A DNA stretch of 64,000 bases from the NCBI RefSeq assembly GCF_020921035.1, contig NC_063155.1:17813311-17877310 (forward strand), in the 5' to 3' direction. A program made the position numbers and the translations under genes. Source of the DNA: Rhodamnia argentea. Its lineage: Eukaryota > Streptophyta > Magnoliopsida > Myrtales > Myrtaceae. Position 1 is the stretch's first letter. Every line of letters begins with the position of its first letter. The notes under the pieces are model-generated. The model saw only the letters and a program-made list of their open reading frames with translations, was not told where the DNA came from and did no database searches. This document shows, in pieces, positions 59,401 through 64,000 of the stretch.

Positions 59401-59579
59401 CCCTTTCTGCTTTTGGGGCCATGGACTTGCGTGGGCTTGAATTTCTCGAACGAGACGAAAATCGCCATCGCGATTATTCTATGGCGCTACAGCTTCACTC
59501 TATCCTACGTCCATTGCCTACCCAAATCCTCACCATTCGCCCTCAACATGGAGTCAAAGTGATTCTTCATCCCCTCTAA
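56490..59579 (+). pseudogene. Cytochrome P450 pseudogene (CYP72 clan, CYP749A-like)
   Basis: The exon layout remains: 56490-56808, 57839-about 58062, 58266-58564, 58724-about 59080, 59159-59579. Recognisable parts are an N-terminal anchor, LWYGPQALLFISDTELVKEV, GLVSTEGQKWARQRRLAHLA, VISDVIF-like helix, the I-helix start ECKTFYIAGQKSTNAS, the K-helix NESLRLYPP (ExxR) and FKPERFPEG. It is broken by a frameshift at about 57937 (RDKHL then stop), stops at 58798 and 58826, a frameshift after the I-helix start (about 58955) and another in the heme loop (FLPFCFWGHG), which throws the heme cysteine out of frame. No active enzyme is possible from this sequence. The family hydroxylates small molecules at the ER membrane. 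Confidence 0.88.
56956..57757. mobile_element. PIF/Harbinger-like TIR element in P450 intron 1
   Basis: The left end GGCTCCGTTTATTCTGCAG and the reverse complement of the right end (TGCTCCATTTGTTTTAT) are inverted. TTA lies on both sides (56953-56955 and 57758-57760). The middle has a pyrimidine-rich tract and its purine-rich counterpart, so the whole can fold on itself. Family of the element at 26602-27683. Confidence 0.75.
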
Positions 59580-59786
59580 GTGCGCATATTGGCGTGCGCA
59601 ATTAACTAGAAAAAGAAGATTAACGTTCAATAATGCACGATTATGGTGCTTCTAAATTTGTTAACTAGCTTGCATCGTTCTCCTTGCTTCACAATTCAAC
59701 AATGACCACTTATTTCAATGTAATTTTATGCTTCATTTATCCTATCGCGTGGCTTCATTTTCCTTCGTTTGTGAGCAGCAACTATC

Positions 59787-60313
59787 TAGAGGTGGTTAAA
59801 GGGATTTAGAACCCATATTTTAATATATTTAATGACATGGATCATAAATGAGCTGTTTTAAGTTTCAAAAGCAAGCTTAAGTGGGTTATAAAAGGGTTAA
59901 TTAACTGAGTCATAAATGAGTTAGTTACTTAATAAGATTAAATGAGCTATAAACAAGTCTTTTTTTTTAATTCTTTTAGTTTTCTTCTTTTTTCATTATT
60001 TTCCTTCTTTTCTATGAAATCCGACAAGAGTCGCCGCTTGTCACAATCGGCCGACGACTCTCGCCGAACATAGAAGAAAAAAAAGAAAAGAAAGAAAGAA
60101 AAAAATCAAAATTATTTTTTAAAAAATATAAAATTGTTATCCACGGTGTTTTAGCAATATATATTTTTTAAAGTTATAAAAAAAAAGTTTTTCTAAATTG
60201 GATTTAATATTGAAATGTTTTAGCAATGTGTCGAGTGGATCGCTGTAATGCATGGAAATGGGTCAATATGGATCGGACCATATTCGACCCAACCCATTTA
60301 TTTGACAGCTCTA
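59787..60313. mobile_element. Short hAT-like TIR element
   Basis: Begins TAGAGGTGGTTAAAGGG and ends TTTGACAGCTCTA. The 60120-60230 interior matches 53100-53210 of the larger element (TGTTTTAGCAATATATA and GGATTTAATATTGAA). No clear target duplication. Confidence 0.65.
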
Positions 60314-60479
60314 CTGTAATCAGCATGAGAATGCAGGTAGATAACCATTTTCTATCAAGATCATGTAAGTGACTTATCCTCAACCAGCCCGTCATCATCC
60401 CTGTTGTGAACACACAATGGCAGATCCAGGTGACTTAGTCCGTAGCAGCCCACCAATGATCTAGTTTGGACCCAAAAAG

Positions 60480-60900
60480 AAAAAATGATCTAGTTATAAG
60501 GGAGAAAAAAAAAAAAAACGCGTGGCTTCATCCCAAACTTCTTCATTTTTCTCATCGCGTATCCTGACTGTGATCTCGAATCGCTTCTCGCCGGGCGGCT
60601 TTCCCTACAAGTCCATCGATTCGGACAACCCGTTAGGTGAGCGAGAACGTTGTAAGAAGCATAGTTACGCCTGTCGCCCTTTTGCTGACCTGCCCAACCG
60701 GTGAACTTGGAGGCAACTGTGGGGTTGTTTTCCACCTCGAGCACCTCAGCGATAAGCCTACCGATTACGCGACGGAGCTTGCCTAGCTCGATGACGACGA
60801 GGTGGGCCTCAATGGCCGCGGTTCGGGACGAGAGCGTGGACGATGAACCGCGTTATCAGCGAGAGGTGGCGGAAGAGGGAGGTTGGCTGGGTGGGGAAAT
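60480..60900 (-). pseudogene. Pentatricopeptide-repeat (PPR) gene fragment
   Basis: Minus-strand reading gives HLVVIELGKLRRVIGRLIAE, VLEVENNPTVASKFTGWAGQ and QQKGDRRNYASYNVLAHLTG. After a frameshift come GKPPGEKRFEI, and after another MKKFGMKPRVF. These line up, in order, with the N-terminal part of plant P-class PPR proteins (the family form is WAGKQKGYKHN...SYN, then MKKFGVKPRVF). Only the first 150 or so codons remain, with at least two frameshifts and one internal stop. Confidence 0.7.
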
Positions 60901-61049
60901 GGGATCTTTTGGGGGTGTCGCCGCCGTCCCTATGGTGGAGGGAATGGGGGTACTGCTAGTGTAGATCGAAGAGGGCTGCTGGCAATTTTGATGACGCGTT
61001 AAAATGCACGGAGAATTACATTATGACCCTAAGTTTTTTTAGAGAAAAT

Positions 61050-61412
61050 TGCCAGAAAAATCCTAAACAATTGGCATTTTTTTCAATTCAGTCCTAAATG
61101 TCTTAAATTTGTCAATTTAATCATAATATTTTCACCTCTTGCCAATTAAATCCTATTGACCGGAAATCCAATTTAATCATAAACATTTTCACTTCTTGCC
61201 AATTCAAAAAATATATTAAGATATTATTAAAAATGTCAATATCAACGTTGGTCATGCAATATAGAAAGACCGGCATTTACGTTAGTGATTTTTGACTAAT
61301 AGAACTTAATTGGCAAAAAGTAAAAAGGTTTAGGACTCAATTAGTAAATTTAAATAATTTAGAACTGAATTAATAAAAGTGCAATCGATTTAGGACTTTT
61401 TTGATAATTTTC
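61050..61412. mobile_element. Short Mutator-like TIR element
   Basis: The left end GAGAAAATTGCCAGAAAAAT and the reverse complement of the right end (GAGAAAATTATCAAAAAAGT) are inverted repeats with the TCCTAAA/TTTAGGA units of the family. About 360 bp, no coding capacity, no exact target duplication. Confidence 0.65.
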
Positions 61413-61569
61413 TCAAATTTTTGGCTTGTAGTGCTTCTTGTGTTTTCATTTTTTATGATTCTTACAATATATTCTTAAATTATTTGACTATAACCTTTGT
61501 TTTTAACTCCGACGTAATTCTTGTCGATATTTGTCTTGTGTTCTCACATGTGCCCATGTTATGTTTGAG

Positions 61570-61740
61570 TTAGTAATGCTAAGCTCAATGAAAAGACAAG
61601 AAAGTGCACATTTCTAGGCTATGTATATTTCTAGATAATGCACAAGGTGAGCAGGACAATCAATTGAGGTACCATGAATTAAATTCACATACTGTCAGTA
61701 GAGAAGTTATATTTTACAAGTCTCTAATACTTTTGGGTAG
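61570..61740 (+). pseudogene. Ty1/copia polyprotein remnant (end of integrase)
   Basis: Two frames give KLNEKTRKCTFLGY and then DNQLRYHELNSHTVSREVIF. They match the conserved copia integrase tail (KLD..S.KC.FLGY ... YR.Y.P....SRDV.F). A frameshift or deletion lies between them. No reverse transcriptase was seen after it. Confidence 0.7.
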
Positions 61741-61748
61741 GAGCAAGT

Positions 61749-62180
61749 GTGCCAATGTTTATACAGATGGACTATGTTCAGCTCAAGGTGGAGTTGCAAT
61801 TAGAAACTCCTAAGGTAATAAGTACTAAAACGGTAATCAACATTTATGGTGCTTGTAATGAGGTGGAATTTATAAAGCCAATGGTCGTTGTAGTTGCTAC
61901 GTTTAACAAGGTGCATATTCGATCTCGATGCAACGATGGTTTTGGTTTATCTATGGTAAAGGAGGTTGTGCCTAAAAAACCTAATGGAGTAGCTAAAGGT
62001 GCAAGTGAAGTTGGTGTTCTCATGAAATCCATGGTTACGGCGAAATTTAAACATAGCTCAAACTTGGAAGATTTTTATGCAGTTGATTCCAAGGGCTATG
62101 AGAGGGTAGCAACAAAACTCAGACTTCCAACTAGCGATTATGACTTGGTTCAAACATCAAGTCAAAATAGAGATTATTGA
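61749..62180 (+). CDS. Hypothetical open frame of 143 codons
   Basis: An open frame without recognised domains (for example KVISTKTVINIYGACNEVEF and SNLEDFYAVDSKGYERVATK). It follows the copia remnant directly and may be foreign DNA carried with it or chance coding. No introns, signal peptide or membrane segment were recognised. Weak call. Confidence 0.2.
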   Translation: MPMFIQMDYVQLKVELQLETPKVISTKTVINIYGACNEVEFIKPMVVVVATFNKVHIRSRCNDGFGLSMVKEVVPKKPNGVAKGASEVGVLMKSMVTAKFKHSSNLEDFYAVDSKGYERVATKLRLPTSDYDLVQTSSQNRDY

Positions 62181-62461
62181 AGATGTATCTTGAGCTGGTA
62201 AGGGAAACTTGATCTAAATACGAAGTCTCTTGATTTATGTAGATATGCCCATTTGAATAGGTTTCTTATTTTGGATCCAAATTTGTGTTATATAAGAAGT
62301 GGGTCCTCTTTGTGAAGTGTATCCAATAGATGGTTTCTTCGTGAAATAAACCTAAAGCAATCTGAGAGTGTTGAAATCGATTACATCTTCTGGTAAGATT
62401 TATGAATTCCTTTGTGAGATCGAAAGGTTATTTTGTGAGGAATTGTGGTGCTAACCACTAA

Positions 62462-63136
62462 GGGTAAAATTGCAAAAAAAAAAAGTTAGTAATATATTGT
62501 AATTGTGTTAATTCAATCCTAAACCTTTTGCAATAGTGCCAATTCAATTCATCTAGCTAATTTTGGCTAGCCAGCACTAACATGACATTGCCAACCCCGA
62601 CTTGGACTTTTTTAGATAATATTTTTAAAAAAAATTCAATTTTTATTTGTTCTTTAAATATTTTAGTAATTTTTCTGTCTTTTCCTTTTCTTTTCTTTTC
62701 TTTTCTTTTTTTGTAAGGGCCGGTCGAGGCCTAGCGATCTTCGCTATCCACTAGTGAGGACTTATGAGCCCTCGCCTATTGGCTAGCGAGGGTTGCAGCC
62801 CTCACCTAGCTGCGAACAAGGGCTCGTTGGCTACCGGGCGAGGACTACAAAGGTCAATGGGCTTCAGCCGGTTGGCAGCAACCTCTTGCCTATCCTAACC
62901 TAAAAAAAAAAAAAAGACAAAAAAAAAAACTAAAATAAGTAAATATATATAAATATTCAAAAAATTAAAACATTATGAAAAATTGTCCACGTTAGCAATT
63001 TCCTGTCCAAATTAGCCGGATGGACTAAATTGACACAAATGCAAAGAGTTTAGGACTGAATTGACCAAAAAAAAAAAGTTTATGGCTGAATTGTCACAAT
63101 TGCAATAGGTTTAGGAATTTTTTGGAAATTTTCCCC
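62462..63136. mobile_element. Mutator-like TIR element with a 9-bp target duplication
   Basis: 675 bp. The left end GGGTAAAATTGCAAAAAAAA and the reverse complement of the right end (GGGGAAAATTTCCAAAAAAT) are inverted, and the arms continue with TCCTAAACC/GGTTTAGGA units for over 100 bp. The element is flanked by the exact 9-bp direct repeat AACCACTAA (62453-62461 and 63137-63145), the length typical of Mutator-like insertions. No transposase, so non-autonomous. It defines the family of the elements at 36296, 40300, 43242 and 61050. Confidence 0.88.
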
Positions 63137-63145
63137 AACCACTAA

Positions 63146-64000
63146 GTGAGTTATTGGGTGTAATTTGGAACTGAAAAATACTTAGAGTGTTTGAGTGAAT
63201 CACATATGGTTGTAATTCCCATCGTATCTCTTGATCTACAATGGAATGTTGAGCTGCTCTTTTCGTGTACGTACATTACACCGACTGAACCGCATAAATC
63301 TGTTGTCTAATTTATTATCTTATTATGTTGATTTAATTGTCCGCTCGCTTGTTTTGACAACCGATAACTTTCTAGCTTTGGAAAGTGCACCTGCATCTGC
63401 AAACTTTATCAACTCTCCCCTGAAATGGACTAAATGAAAGGACGCTCACACCTAGACAAGTTCATAAAATTAAAAATAATGGACTCATGTCCGACAATCG
63501 CGCATAGGCACTGCCTCCATGGCTTGCCAGAATAAAACATGCCAAAACCGAGGAGAAAAACAATGGAGCTTTAGCGGGTTCTCCTGTGCTGGATGTTTGA
63601 ATAATGAACGGAGTGGGACAATATACGACAATTTATAGCTTGTCGCGTTGGCAATGGAAATATAAATCATTAAAATCAAAAAAAAAAAAAAGATCTAACT
63701 TGGATGTCGAATGTTTTATTTTTATTTCCAGATAGATATGATTTCGTCGATTTTGTCACAAAATCTTTCGGAGAAACTATTCCATGACGCAATTACTTTC
63801 TAATTTTTACACTCGATATCTGCTGATGTCTATTAAGTTATTAAGATATTGAAACCGACACGCTTGATGAACATTGTTGCTATACTCGAAAAGGACTAAG
63901 CACCTAATTTTTTCTGAAAATAATTATCTTCAAAAGAATACTTTCCATTTCCATCCCAATATTCAGTTTGAAATCATCCCAAAGTCGTAGCACGTTGAGT
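63146..64000. other. Window end, with a copy of the P450 upstream flank
   Basis: 63580-63780 resembles 55790-55990 (both hold TTGTCGCGTTG and AGATCTAACTTG), which lies about 0.5 kb upstream of the P450 pseudogene ATG. A further P450 copy may begin beyond the window. No gene was seen within it. Confidence 0.45.

Noticed and set aside
1-64000. CRISPR array, rRNA, tRNA or bacterial-type operon
   Set aside because: No regularly spaced short repeats with unique spacers and no RNA gene was recognised by eye. A tRNA scan could not be run.

Overview
The window is plant nuclear DNA. It has intron-rich genes with GT-AG junctions, AT-rich spacers, CT/GA microsatellites and many LTR and terminal-inverted-repeat (TIR) elements. 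The genes recognised (a ferredoxin-type J-protein, an LPA3/DUF1995 protein, a kinesin-14, TANGLED1, a GUX xylan glucuronyltransferase, an MBD-like protein, a CYP749A-like P450) point to a woody core eudicot. Myrtaceae (Eucalyptus-like) is my best guess, but it is an inference and was not tested.

Layout. 1-17.6 kb is a gene-dense block of four intact genes: J-domain/ferredoxin-like protein (+, 1220-4015), LPA3-like (-, 4862-9067), kinesin-14 (+, 10006-14505) and TANGLED1 (+, 15819-17640). The coding exons were joined by hand and every phase closes. 16.9-21.5 kb is the first copy of a tandem segmental duplication: the TAN1 3' end plus a GUX-like gene killed by two TGA codons. 23.0-28.35 kb is repeats: a truncated copy of the MBD upstream region, a long LTR with a nested solo LTR, leader sequence, nested TIR elements and a gag remnant. 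That gag remnant joins directly to the second copy of the duplication (28.35-32.64 kb), in which TAN1 is only a 3' fragment while GUX is intact. 33.05-35.81 kb is a solo LTR with a perfect 5-bp target duplication. 36-40.6 kb is a nest of TIR elements.

40.6-50.8 kb holds a tandem pair of MBD-like genes. The downstream copy (45842-49832, eight exons) is complete. The upstream copy (42011-42469) has lost exons 2-6, including the MBD, by a deletion running from intron 1 to intron 6, yet stays in frame. 51-64 kb is decayed DNA: a LINE RNase H fragment, hAT-like elements, an LTR/gag fragment, a P450 pseudogene, a PPR pseudogene, a copia remnant and Mutator-like TIR elements. One of the last has an exact 9-bp target duplication.

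Genes that may work together: kinesin-14 and TAN1 are both microtubule proteins and TAN1 marks the division plane; the J-protein and LPA3-like protein are both predicted plastid proteins; GUX decorates xylan in the Golgi. The most notable structure is the duplication with reciprocal decay, one end of which is fused to retrotransposon gag. No undescribed defence-like or CRISPR-like system was seen.
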